A DNA stretch of 64,000 nucleotides, from assembly GCA_963210315.1 (NCBI GenBank), contig OY723311.1:868001-932000 (forward strand), given 5' to 3'. Below, piece after piece: positions 35,101 to 45,227 of the stretch. Each line of letters opens with the position of its first letter. Positions within the stretch are counted from its first letter, which is position 1. The position numbers and the translations under genes were made by a program. The notes under the pieces are model-generated. The model had not been told where the DNA came from. It searched no databases and was given only the letters and a program-made list of their open reading frames with translations. Source of the DNA: Rhynchopus euleeides (Eukaryota > Euglenozoa > Diplonemea > Diplonemida > Diplonemidae).

Positions 35101-37060
35101 CAAGGTGCAGAAGGAGATCGAGGCCCGGCTCGCGAAGATGCCGCAGCTGGATCTGAAATTCGCAAACCCCAACCTGTCGTGTGCGGAGAATCTCACCGTT
35201 GCGGTGCCCGGGACATACCGCCCGAATGAGCCGGTTGTCACCATCAAATCTTTCCAGACGAACTGCATCATCATCCCTTCGAAGCAGCGCCCCAGAAGGA
35301 TTGTTATCAACGGGTCTGACGGGAATGAGTATGCATTCCTCCTGAAGGGGAGGGAGGACCTCCGCCAGGACGAGCGTGTCATGCAGCTCTTCTCCCTCAT
35401 CAACCAGCTGCTGACGGAGGACCGCACCACGGCGAAGGACCTCAGCTGCATCGAGCTGTACCCTGTCATCCCGTTGGCGTCGTCTGCAGGGTTGATCGGC
35501 TGGCTCTGCCAGGCGGAGACTCTGTATGCGTTGGTGAAGGACTACCGGAGGGCGCACAGCATCAGCATCACGCAGGAGAAATCGCTTATTCCTTCGATTG
35601 TCGGGAATGCGCCCAGCGCGTACGACAGGCTGTCGCTATATCAGAAAGTGGATGTGTTTGAGCAGGTCCTGGAGAGCACAAAGGGGGATGACCTGAGCAG
35701 AGTCCTGTGGCTTCAGAGCAGGTCCAGCGAGGCCTGGCTGTCCTGCAGGACGACCTACACCCGCTCCCTCGCCGTGATGTCGATGGTGGGGTTCCTGATG
35801 GGGCTGGGGGACCGGCACCCCAGCAACCTGATGCTCGACAAGCACTCCCGGAAGGTGATCCACATCGACTTTGGGGACTGCTTCGAGGTCGCGTCGAACC
35901 GCTCGCGCTATCCCGAGAAGGTGCCGTTCCGCCTGACCCGGATGCTCATCAAGGCGATGGACCTCGCCGGGGTGGAGGGGATGTTCAAGAAGACCTCAGA
36001 GGACGTCCTGCGCGTGCTGCGGAAGAACCGCTCCTCCATGATGTCCATCCTCTCCTCCTTCCTCCACGACCCCCTCATCAACTGGCGCCTGGTGGATCAG
36101 GGCAAGCTCCGGGAGAACACCGCCGCCCCGGAGGAGCGGCTGTCGCTCTTCCCGGCGGAGGGGGCAGGCCTTGCTGACGACGCGCACTCTCCGATGGAGA
36201 AGCACCACCGCAACACCTTCTTCTCAGAGGTGGGGAGCGCGTTTGCCTCTATAGCTGCGACGAACCGTGCGACCTTCACAGAGGCGCCGAAGCTGCGTGG
36301 GCCTGTCGCATGCAGCATGTTCTCCAAGAGGAACATCTCGGAGGAAGCTGCGGTGCGGGATAACCGTGATGTGGTGCAGCGGCAGGCGATTGACGCGCTC
36401 CACAGGATCAGCAGCAAGCTCGACGGGCGGGTCTTCAAGATGCACTCCGAGGAAGGCCTCCGTGGCAGCGGAGGGAGTGTGCCGGAGCCGAGCCTTCCCA
36501 TTGGGGATCTGATGTTCGACGGGGATGCGCACGCCACCCCCAACGACACCTATGAGGCAACTCACAATGAAGGGACCTGCGGGGAGTGTGAAACGGCGGC
36601 TGCCACCATACGCTGCGCAGAGTGTGGGGATGTCCTCTGCGATGCGTGCTCCTCGGTGGTGCACTCCAAGAGGAGGAGCCGTGGGCACCGCGGGTTGGTG
36701 CGGCTCCCGGAGCAGTCTGCCACATTCCTGAAGGAGCGCCTCTCTGGTTATAATCTGTATGCGGCAAACCCGGCGTCTGCGATGCCAACAGAGCTGTTTA
36801 TGGCATTGACGAAGAGAGTTATTTCTATCCAGAAGGTGATCCGTGGGTTTTTGGCGCGGAAGGCGTTGCGGAGTACCACGGCTGCTGTGGCGTTTGAGGC
36901 TAACCCGCAGGTGTTGGAGGAGGACGCACCGCCTGCAGCGAATGAGGCGCCAGGGGCACAGACAGTGCGGCCCGAAGAGCAGGTGAGCCTGCTGATCCGC
37001 GAGGCGATTGCACATGAAAACCTTGCCGTGGCGTATGCAGGGTGGTGCCCGTGGTGGTAA
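26169..37060 (+). CDS. TOR: TOR kinase (PIKK family) with B-box and IQ insertion
   Basis: Five exons, 26169-32873, 33058-33117, 33280-33597, 33761-33922 and 34037-37060, give about 3422 residues; TORs are usually ~2500. The product is the central nutrient and growth kinase. HEAT-like repeats fill the N-terminal half. A low-complexity Pro/Gly/Ser insertion sits around residues 1260-1490. FAT-domain sequence spans exons 2-5 (ALASESYSRAYPLVVKLQVL then SELEEV). An FRB-like segment lies near 2680-2760. The kinase domain is intact: RPRRIVINGSDGNEYAFLLK then GREDLRQDERVMQL, LIGWLCQAETLYALVKDY, catalytic GLGDRHPSNLML, and HIDFGD at about 3025. After the kinase come a B-box-type zinc finger (~3263-3300), an IQ motif SIQKVIRGFLARKAL (~3345) and a C-terminal FATC domain ending NLAVAYAGWCPWW. 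The identity is certain; the extra domains are unusual. The start follows the acceptor at 26152. Confidence 0.96.
32874..33057 (+). other. TOR intron 1 (184 bp, phase 0)
   Basis: Starts GTATGT, ends CCACAG. Splicing joins AWMMQ to DWDVMEQAV, matching the TOR FAT region. Confidence 0.88.
33118..33279 (+). other. TOR intron 2 (162 bp, phase 0)
   Basis: Starts GTATGC, ends CTGCAG. It leaves a 60-bp exon 2 (20 codons) and joins NDVQTH to VFKAALAI, in line with TOR homologues. Confidence 0.88.
33598..33760 (+). other. TOR intron 3 (163 bp, phase 0)
   Basis: Starts GTATGG, ends CCGCAG. Splicing joins ATRSLL to VPPQQQLDCWLKY, the expected transition in the FAT domain. Confidence 0.9.
33923..34036 (+). 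other. TOR intron 4 (114 bp, stop-free, multiple of three)
   Basis: Starts GTATTC, ends CCACAG, with a G-run in the middle. The frame reads through (VFPRFGGGG...), but this segment is not TOR-like; removal joins VVPTNK to GAPNPLLVSACC. It could be retained without frame loss. Confidence 0.82.
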
Positions 37061-38929
37061 GGGTTGCGCGAAATAACACCTTTTCTTTGAGTTGATGCCC
37101 TTTATCATTGTCTTCTGCTGACAGGGGGGGGGGTGAGTGGGTGTGGTGGTCGGGTTTTTAAAAGGGCCCTTTACCCACCCACCCCCCCACACCCCCGCTG
37201 ACACTTGTGAGATAGGGATTTACCTCCCGTGGCTTAAATCGTGTCGCTCACCGAGGTGCGTTTTGTGCAGTGTGGGATATTGTACCGGGGCCGTGGATTG
37301 TATTGTTCGCCCCTGCTGTGGGAGTGGAAAGAACAGATTTTTTTTGCGTGTGTTCAGACCAGTCGGGATCGCATCAACGGAAAGGAGGGGGGTGGGGGGG
37401 TGTTCGGTGCGGCTCGTGCTGCTGCTGAAGATGATTCACGTGAGTGCTGTGTGGATCAAACGAATAATGAGTAGATCAGGAGAGAAGAAGAAAGTTTTGA
37501 AAGTTTCAATGAAACGCAAAAAAAATCAAAAAAAGAACAGTGCACCGCAGCGCACCCGTTAGTGGGGCCTCGAGGCGCGAGGCCAGTTTTTACCCCCCTC
37601 GCCAAACTGAGAACACACCGTATGTCACACACCACATCTCCCCACACCAACTCCCCCTTATATTTTTCACCACACCCCCCCTTCATAACAACTGCGAAGC
37701 GGCTCGTGTGCCGGGTGCCGGCCAGCTTGTTGCTTGAGCCGGCGAACAACCGGAGTGCGTGGGGTGGGGGTGGTCTAGCCGGTGGAATCCGCCTTCCCTC
37801 AGCCAGAAGAGATGATTCCAAAGCACACCAGATGTCGTTCTGCTGTGCCTTGGAGAGAGAATGGAGAATGGGCATGTGAGTGTGCCCTATTTTATCCGCA
37901 AAAAATGGAAGAAAATGAAGGGGGTGCCAAATAATGTGTGATGATTTTTTTTGTCTGTCTTCTCGGTGTGCAACGGGCGGAATTTCTCAATGTTGTGTAT
38001 GTCTTGCGCGCATCTCGTCTCTTGCCCCACACCCCCAACCCCCCCCCTCCCAATCCCAATGCCCTGGGGCCGCATGAATGTGGGGGTTTTGTCTCTCGCA
38101 CAAAAGCGAGAGGGTGCGCGCAGTGTGTGGGCAGTGAAGATTTGCAGGCGCTCGGTGCGGTGTTCTACCCCAAATGCAGACTCCGCGTGTATTTTTCTTG
38201 GGTTGTGTTGCATCCTCTAATAGACACGCAGCTGTGTTGGAACACCATTCCGCCCCTTTATACGCATATACACTATGTGCTTCTCTTTTTCACCGGCGTG
38301 GCTTTGTTGTGCAATACAAACGGCAAGACTATCAGAGTGGGCGGTTGCTCGACGCTCTAAAGTGCATGAATGGAAGAGAGAGAGAAGCACAACGAGAGGG
38401 TGCGATTCCGCTGGCTAGAGCTTAGAGCTTTTGGGGAGCAGCACGCCAGCGGCGCGTTGTCAAGCACTTGAGGGAGAGAGGCAAAGAGAGAGAGAAAGAG
38501 CGGCGGAGCTGCCCCTCGCTTCTTCTGCACTGCCGGGTGGAATATCTCCATGGTGCACCCCTCCCCCTGAAAAAAAATCGTGGCGGAAAACTCGTTTGAA
38601 AAATGGGCCTCCAAAAAAGAGAGGCAATGCGTAAAAAAACAAGATCCCGAAACGGGCTTGCCATGGGGCAACCACTCCTGGAACAAAAAAAAAGAAGTGT
38701 TTCTTCCGATGTGAAATGTGTTGGGGGATCGCGCCTCCCCTACCACCAGCCACCACGCGCGTTGTGCGTGGGGGGGCTATCCCCGGCCCTCCCCCGCCCC
38801 CCCCCCCCCCCCACCCCCCCACCTCCCGCAGCCCCGCTCTCTCGTGACCCCAGGCGTGTGCACGGCAGCATTCAGGAGCCAGGTGTTTTAGTTTATCTGT
38901 TTTGAACTTTCCCACGGCCCCCCCCCCCC
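37061..38929. other. Intergenic spacer, no gene seen
   Basis: TOR 3' flank, then mixed sequence with G- and C-runs; C-runs near 38790-38815 and 38917-38929 lead into element A. No supported coding frame. Confidence 0.55.
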
Positions 38930-39374
38930 TAGGGGCCGTCTTAAGGTACCAAAAAACGTCAAAATAACGACATTTTTCGACATAGGCAACTTTCGGCCAG
39001 AAACACCCCAAAAATGCTGAAAAGGTGGCCAGACCACCCCAGAAACCGTCCCTGGGTGTGAGACACCCACTTTGGTGGCCCGGAACGGGGCTGAAATGCA
39101 ATGCTGAAAATTTTGTAGTGGTTTGGTACCGAATCCCTCCCCGGCTGAGTCTCCCGATCACCCTGCCACCTGCATCATCAAAATCCCACTTCATGTACCA
39201 CGTTCTGCCGCCTCTGATGAGGCATCTGAGCACTATCGAGCCAAAAAGGCGACGTTTCAGCGGGTGTTCTGTCAGGTTTTGCCCGATATTATTATCAACA
39301 AAGACCGGGATCAGGGTATACGATAGACTTTTTTTCTGGCGCCGTTTTCCGGTTTTTCTGGTTTTGAAAATTTT

Positions 39375-39399
39375 TCGCGCGCGCCTTCGGCGCGCGCGA
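39375..39399. repeat. GC-only hairpin, 10-bp stem with CTTCG loop
   Basis: TCGCGCGCGC and its complement flank a 5-nt loop inside element A. No function assigned. Confidence 0.75.
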
Positions 39400-40021
39400 C
39401 CCGCGCAAACCCTCCCAGAATCTGAGAGGGCCCGGTGCCTGCGCGCGTCCTGTCGTACTGAGGCTGCTTGGTGGGGCAGGCGCAGCAGCTGCTTTGAAAG
39501 TTTGGACTCTCGGCCAAAAAAGGTCTGGTGCAATGTTTTTACGCAGGGGGGGTCTGGGGGGCGGAGCCCCCCAGCCGCCGGAGGCCACGGTAGTGAACAT
39601 CTGTTCCCTACAGTCTGGATTCGCTTGTAAGTAGGAAGGCTTCGCTGTATCGCAGCCCGGCCAGCAGGAGATCACTGGTCCTTGAGGGTTCAACCTTCAG
39701 GGTGGAGGAGGACGGGGGAGCGACCACTCGTGATAGGTGTGCGTTGTGGGTGGAGTGGGTGCACGACAGAATGGCCAAAGGGTCCACGAGATCTCTGCAC
39801 ACATTCCGTTGTCGAGGAGATGGGCACCTAGCTGTGACGACAGGCAACAAACAAATCTCATCTGTTAGTTGCCCCCAATAGGCTTGGCGACCTTCAAGAC
39901 TGCTTGAAAGTCGTTCGTGTTCTCGTCTCAGCCCTCCAGACAAGCAGATCTGTCTCGAGTTGGTGGGCTGTCGCCATGTATTCGATGGCACCGAGTGACG
40001 CTGCACAGAGGCAGACGACAC

Positions 40022-40065
40022 GGTGAACTCCAGCGGAGGTTACCCTACCTCCGCTGGAGTACACC
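40022..40065. repeat. Hairpin with 19-bp stem in element A
   Basis: GGTGAACTCCAGCGGAGGT pairs with the following sequence with one mismatch, around a 6-nt loop TACCCT. Confidence 0.8.
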
Positions 40066-40629
40066 GTGTGTCTCCCATGAGTCTCAACTAGCGGGAGTCT
40101 TAGCGTAAATTAGCTGGAAAATAGACTCCCGTCTCCAGTACAGACTGCAGTCTTAGACTCCCTCTTAGACATGGTGGCTGGAGTCCACCATGTGTGCACC
40201 TTCAAAACAGAAGAGACCTGCATGACGAGGGCATCACCACCCACCGGGCCACCCGCTAGGTCCATTTTTTCTTCTCCGCTTCTCTGCCTTCTTTGGACTA
40301 TTTGAGCTCTGTGCGGATCACGATGGGGTCACTTTCTATTTTTTTATGGCGTTTTTTCTGACTGTTTTACTGTCCCAAAGTCACAAAAAAAACGCCGAAA
40401 ATGAGATCGACCTTTTTTTTTTTTCAGAAAACCGGGAACCGGGAAACCCTGGTTTTGAAAACCGGAAAACCAGACCTATCTTATCCCCTGACCGGGATGT
40501 GTCCGCGCATGCAAGGGCGTCACTCGAGGGGGCTTTCTGACGTGCCCTCCGTCGAATGCATAGGGGTCATCCTGGTCTACTTCTGGACAAGGATGAGGTG
40601 TGCGACCACGGCGAAGCTGTCGCAGTCCC

Positions 40630-41060
40630 CGCGACTAATGGTTTCTGTGAGTCATCACGTGGGACCCTGTCGTACCAAATGGCAGCAGCTGTACGAGGGT
40701 GCAGCAGAACGGGCCACACACGGCGGCATCGAACATGCAGTCCGCAGCAAGGATCAGGTCGAACGGGCCGTGTGTGTGTTGTATGTTGGTGATGTCTGGC
40801 ATGCCCCACGCCAGCAGCCCGATCACACCCTCCCCGCGTGATTAGCATGCAGGTTGTGACACGGCCTGCTGCCACTGCACCTGCGCAGCTGTGTCCGTGA
40901 GGACGGCCTTTGCAGCGCCGCACCCTACAAGGGCGACCAGGCTCGGTATTCCCACCCCGCAACCCAGCTCCAGCAGGCGCTTCCCGCAGATGCGGCGGGG
41001 CGGCGGCGCAGGGCCAGCAGGTAGGCAGCGAGCACCACTGCACACCCCCCTGATCTATAG
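40630..41060 (-). pseudogene. Captured fragment of a METTL21-type methyltransferase, broken
   Basis: On the minus strand a class I SAM-dependent methyltransferase signature is readable: AVVLAAYLLAL, then in another frame GKRLLELGCGVGIPSLVALV (motif I, SAM-binding), then AKAVLTDTAAQVQWQQ, and further on VIGLLAWGMPD and FDLILAADCMFDA (the D/E-rich post-motif that follows in lysine methyltransferases of the METTL21/VCP-KMT group). It is disrupted by a frameshift between the first two blocks and by an in-frame TAA at ~40842. It stops abruptly after HVMTHRNH and lacks the rest of the domain. It lies inside element A, opposite to all host genes, so it looks like a host gene piece taken up by the transposon. 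It is unlikely to be functional. Confidence 0.7.
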
Positions 41061-41642
41061 CCACCGCAGCAGATCGTACAGTTCAAGCACAACAAGGCAC
41101 TCACCGGTGTGCCAGTGACCCATTCTGCTGAAGAATTGAACTTACAGTTCAGGCATGTTCAGGAAGGAGGCCACCCCATCTGCCTCTGCAGCGAAGGATG
41201 TCCACAGGGATTTGGAAGAGGCCGAATTCCGAATGAAGCCAGATTGAATGCCTGCTGCAGAAGCGTGCGCGCTTGCAGCAGAACACAACATCGGAGAAAC
41301 TACTGAGAAGGCACTCCTTCACAAGCTTGTCACGTTCCTGCACTCCCAATTTGAACCGAAGGCATCAGTACCCACTCAGGAAACGAAAAGGCGGAATGTT
41401 GCGAGCAAGTAGGGCGGGACGGGGTCGGGAGGGGTGTTCAAATGAGGGGGCCGGAACCAAACCACTACATTTTTTTGAGCATGGTCACGGATTGGCTCAG
41501 AAGTGGCCAAATACCCCCAAAAACCACCCAGACCGCCCCCAAATACTCCCAGGGGCCGGGGTTTCAAGTTTACAGCCATTTTGTGCGTGTTCCTCGCCTA
41601 TGTGAAAAATGCCGTTATTTTTACCCCTTAAGATTTTGCCTA

Positions 41643-42698
41643 CCCCCCCCCCCCCCCACCCCGCCTCTGCTGCCAACGGCACCTCAGAGGGATGGGCCGC
41701 CATCTGCCAGGCTAACCCCCCTTCCCCAATGGGTGGGAGCGAAGGTCTACACATATGGGCGTGTTCAAGAGAAGGTAAAAAGCCCTCCTGGTTGACTGCA
41801 TTGCGCCGTGCACAGAGGGTCAGGGAATCGTGATTTCTGCCCTGCTGTTGGCATGGGGCTGGGGGAGGGGGTGTTGGGCTGTGTGTGTACCCCCCCTCCC
41901 TCCCCCCCCTCTCCAATGAGGTGAAACAAGATACGCGCGTCCCCCACACACTATCTCTCTCACTCTCTGTCGCACCCTGCCTCTCTTGGATACTTGACAT
42001 GTGTGAACATCCTCGTGATCGAATATTCACGCCCTTCGAGAGATGGCACTTCCTTAACTACATGACCCACATGCGGTGCCCCTTCTTTCTCCCTCACACT
42101 CTCTCGCTCTCTATCTGAATAATATCTTCTCCAGGATCTTCAACTACTGGAGACAGAGTGCCTGCTGGCGTGCTGCTCCCCCCTCCCGAAGCTCCAGGCC
42201 AAGCCAAACCCCAAAGCAAACCACACCTCTCCCCCCTCACCGGTCGTTACAAACAGTTCCAAGATGCACGTCAGTGTGGGGCCTGCAATCAATCTTTGTT
42301 TTCTTTGCTCGATCCCACCCCCACCCCCACCCCATCCGCTCAGCCTAGAAACACATGCCCTGCTGAGCGGAAAGACAGGGGGGGGATGCGTGGTGCGCCA
42401 GTTGGCGCTTGCATTGGCTGGTGCTTCAGAGGGGCAGCGCTGTCGACACACTTGGGATAGAGGGGGGAGGGCGAGTGAGGCGAAGGGGCGGTAATAGAGA
42501 GTGCGGGAAGAGAGGGAGGGGGGGGGATGGGGGGGGGGGTGGGGTGGGGTGTTGCGCAGTTAGTGATAACGAACACTCAGCCCGATGCTGCCGACACCGC
42601 CGCCGCGACCACCCGCACCACCACCGCCTTCCCCCCCTCTCCCCTCTTTCCTGCCCTTCGCCTCATGTCTTCTGCTGATGTCACCAACCGCACACCGC
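41643..42698. other. Intergenic spacer, no gene seen
   Basis: C-run, CT microsatellites near 41960 and 42100, G-runs near 42510-42545. No supported frame. It ends in the C/T-rich region before the nicastrin acceptor. Confidence 0.55.
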
Positions 42699-42700
42699 AG
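42660..42700 (+). promoter_or_regulatory. Putative spliced-leader acceptor of nicastrin
   Basis: A C/T-rich tract is followed by CACCGCAG with AG at 42699-42700, 61 nt before the ATG at 42762. Confidence 0.45.
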
Positions 42701-42761
42701 CACAATACCACAGCACAACACCACAACACCACAGACCGGGTTGGGGTGGGTTCAGTGCACC

Positions 42762-45227
42762 ATGGGGCGCTCTGTGTGCAGCGCATGGTGCATCTTGCTG
42801 TGCTTCGCAGCACCCACCGCAGTGTCTGCCTCCGGCCCGGACGTTGGCTGGAAGCGGCCTGACAATCCCATGGGCAAGATGTACGACAAATTCTATGTTG
42901 ACCTGCCTGGCGCAGTGGACTGCGTGGGGATGAACGGGCGCTCCGGCAACCTGCAGTGCTTCGCCCAAAACAAGGAGAGCCCCCTTTACCTCGTCGATTC
43001 GCAGGCGGCGTGGGACGACATCACCAAGATCAAGTCGTCTTACAGCACAATGGAGAGCATGACGGTTGTGATGGCACCCAACCTCGACATCGACCAGATC
43101 CGCACCATGTTCAACCAGACCAACCGCGCCTCCTTCACATACATCGATGCCATCATCTTCGCCACGCCTTCCGTGGCACAGGCGCTGAAGTCCCAGAAAG
43201 GGTGGTCCCCCATGCCCACCCGCCCTGCAAACGACTCAGACCTCTACGGCGGGAGTCAGCCGGAGTGGAACCCCAACGGCATGGGTCTCTTCGGCATGCG
43301 CCTGCCTCTGTTCCTGCGGTTCTACCTGACGGACAGCCTTGGCAGTGCTGCGGAGAAGGCGCAGGCCAACAAGGATAATGACTACACGCACCCCCTGTGG
43401 TGTGCGGAGCTGAACTATGTCATGAACAGCAAAGGGAAGGATGCCGTCGCCTGCCTGAATGACACCACCTGCGATCAGATCGGGCGGGCCAGCGTCTGGG
43501 GGTCTTCCGGTGCCGTCGAGCCGGACACGGCGAAGCCGCTGATCGGTGTGACAATGCCTGTGTCGGGGACGTCGCTCTTTACCGATTCCTCCGTGCCGGC
43601 GCAGGGGGCGGTGATGGGGACCATTGCTGCGGCCCTGGCGGCGATCGACACGCTGTCCGATTCGTGGGGGAAGCTGAACCATGACATCGCCTTCTTCTTC
43701 TTCGATGCCGAGCAGTACGGCTACAGCGGGTCGGAGAGGTTCTGGAAGGACATCACAAACTTCGAGTGCTACAACCAACCCCAGGGCTCTTTCTTCTTCT
43801 GCGACTTCCCGGGCTACGCCCCTCTGGACGCTAACTTCACCTACCTGTCGAAGAGCCGCTTCACACACCTCATCGCCCTGGACCAGCTGGGGGTTGTTGA
43901 GGAGGGTGACACGCTTTCTGCAGACGACTCCAGCCTCTTCCTCTATTATGACGAGTACATGTACACCAGGTCTGGCAAGCTGGCGTCCCCCACCGAGGCG
44001 ATGCTGCGGCATTTCGAATCGAACGGCGCCACAAGGGCATCGTCAGGTGGGAACTTCCTGCCCCCTTCCGCTCTGCACAGCTTCCTCCGGAACCAGACGG
44101 AGCGCAACCGGGTGGACCTCGGGGTGGTCTCCATGACAGGCTACGACGGCGCCTTCAACAACAAGTTCTACGGGTCGATGTACGACTTCGCTATTATGAA
44201 CACAACGGGGTACGCGCCCCGCCTGAACACTTCCTTGATTGCGAAGGCCGCGCAGGTGCTTGCGTCCACCCTCTACGCGCTGGGGGACGGGGCGGGGGAG
44301 CCCCCGAAGGTGAGCGAATCCCTTGCATCAGACCTGACGGACTGCCTCGGGGACAACATCAACTGCACCCTCATCATGTCCTACCTCTCCACGTGTGACC
44401 AGAAGGAGCAGATGGCGAACTTCGGGACGGGTCAGAATGTTGTCAGCATGTACCCCCTGATCCTGAAGCCACCGACGGAGGTGTCTCTGTTGAGGGACCG
44501 AGGGAATCTCAACCCTGTTGTGAAGTTCATCGCGAACTTCATGGTGGATAAGATGGCCCTCCGCGACAGCAGCTTCGATGCTTGTTCCCTCGACGACGCA
44601 TGCTCGAAGAACCGCACCGAACTGAGGTGCGAAGACATGAAGGAGGTATGCCTGGAGAAACAACAGGGCACGCCCGTGTCATGTTTTGGGAAGGACTTTG
44701 TGTTGCAATTTCTTACAACCCTTCCACATCCCCACCCTTTCCTTCCACAGATGTGCTCCTTTGAGCCTATCAACGGGACGTCGGCCTGCACCAAAGCGGC
44801 AGTGTGGTACCACTTTGCCAACAGCCCGGCGATCTACCCTGTGCCTGGGGGCTATGCCTACGACAAGGACTACCAGCATGTCCCGGTCTGGGTGGAGTCG
44901 AGGTTCCTGACTACCCAGGGGGCACGCCTCTTCCAGCAAGACAGTGTCGGCAGCGAGGTATGTTTGTCTGCATTGGGGGTCATCTGATGTGGCACAGCCT
45001 CAGGTTATTCCGGGGACAATCATAGGGCAAATGGTTTCAGGCCAAGCTCCCGCACTTTGCCCGAGACTTAGGGTGGGCCTAACCGACCTTTCCAAACCCC
45101 TCCCTCCCTCGCACACACCACAAAACAGGTTGCGATGATGATTGTCGGATTCACCCTCCTCGGCCTCAGCGCCGCTGCCGTGTTTTACTTCCGTGCGAAG
45201 GTGATCCCCAAAATGAAGGTGGACTAA
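42762..45227 (+). CDS. NCSTN: Nicastrin, gamma-secretase subunit
   Basis: Three exons, 42762-44645, 44751-44957 and 45129-45227, encode 729 residues; human nicastrin has 709. Nicastrin is the large glycosylated ectodomain subunit of gamma-secretase and screens substrates for the presenilin protease. Visible: a signal peptide (MGRSVCSAWCILLCFAAPTA); the small-lobe motif WNPNGMGLFGMRLPLFLRFY; the aminopeptidase-like core (PLIGVTMPVSGTSLFTDSSV; IAFFFFDAEQYGYSGSERFW, equivalent to the DYIGSS region with the Glu and Tyr kept); PPSALHSFLRN and GYDGAFNNKFYGSMYD; many N-x-S/T sites; WVESRFLTTQGARLF before the membrane; and one C-terminal transmembrane helix (MMIVGFTLLGLSAAAVFYF) in exon 3. The intron positions are needed to give the single-pass C-terminus. 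The match to nicastrin is good along the whole length. Confidence 0.9.
44646..44750 (+). other. Nicastrin intron 1 (105 bp, stop-free, multiple of three)
   Basis: Starts GTATGC, ends TTCCACAG. Its read-through (VCLEKQQGTPVSC...) is open but unlike nicastrin; splicing joins CEDMKE to MCSFEPING. Confidence 0.82.
44958..45128 (+). other. Nicastrin intron 2 (171 bp, phase 0)
   Basis: Starts GTATGT, ends AAACAG. Splicing joins the pre-membrane segment QQDSVGSE to VAMMIVGFTLLG, the single transmembrane helix. Confidence 0.9.

Larger units (their letters stand above)
38930..41642. mobile_element. TIR element A (2.7 kb, TA-flanked, carries a captured gene fragment)
   Basis: Begins TAGGGGCCGTCTTAAGGTAC and ends in the mirror of TAGGCAAAATCTTAAGGGG. 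Imperfect inverted repeats extend ~200 bp, including a mirrored TGTAGTGGTTTGGT stretch. A TA lies at each end and C-runs on both sides. Both ends match element B (51050 and the 52 kb end), so they are two copies of one family. The interior (39.3-41.3 kb) differs from B and includes two strong hairpins and a decayed methyltransferase fragment. No transposase was seen, so it is non-autonomous. Its right TIR contains an unoccupied TTAA (41628-41631), the same site that is filled in element B. Confidence 0.88.
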
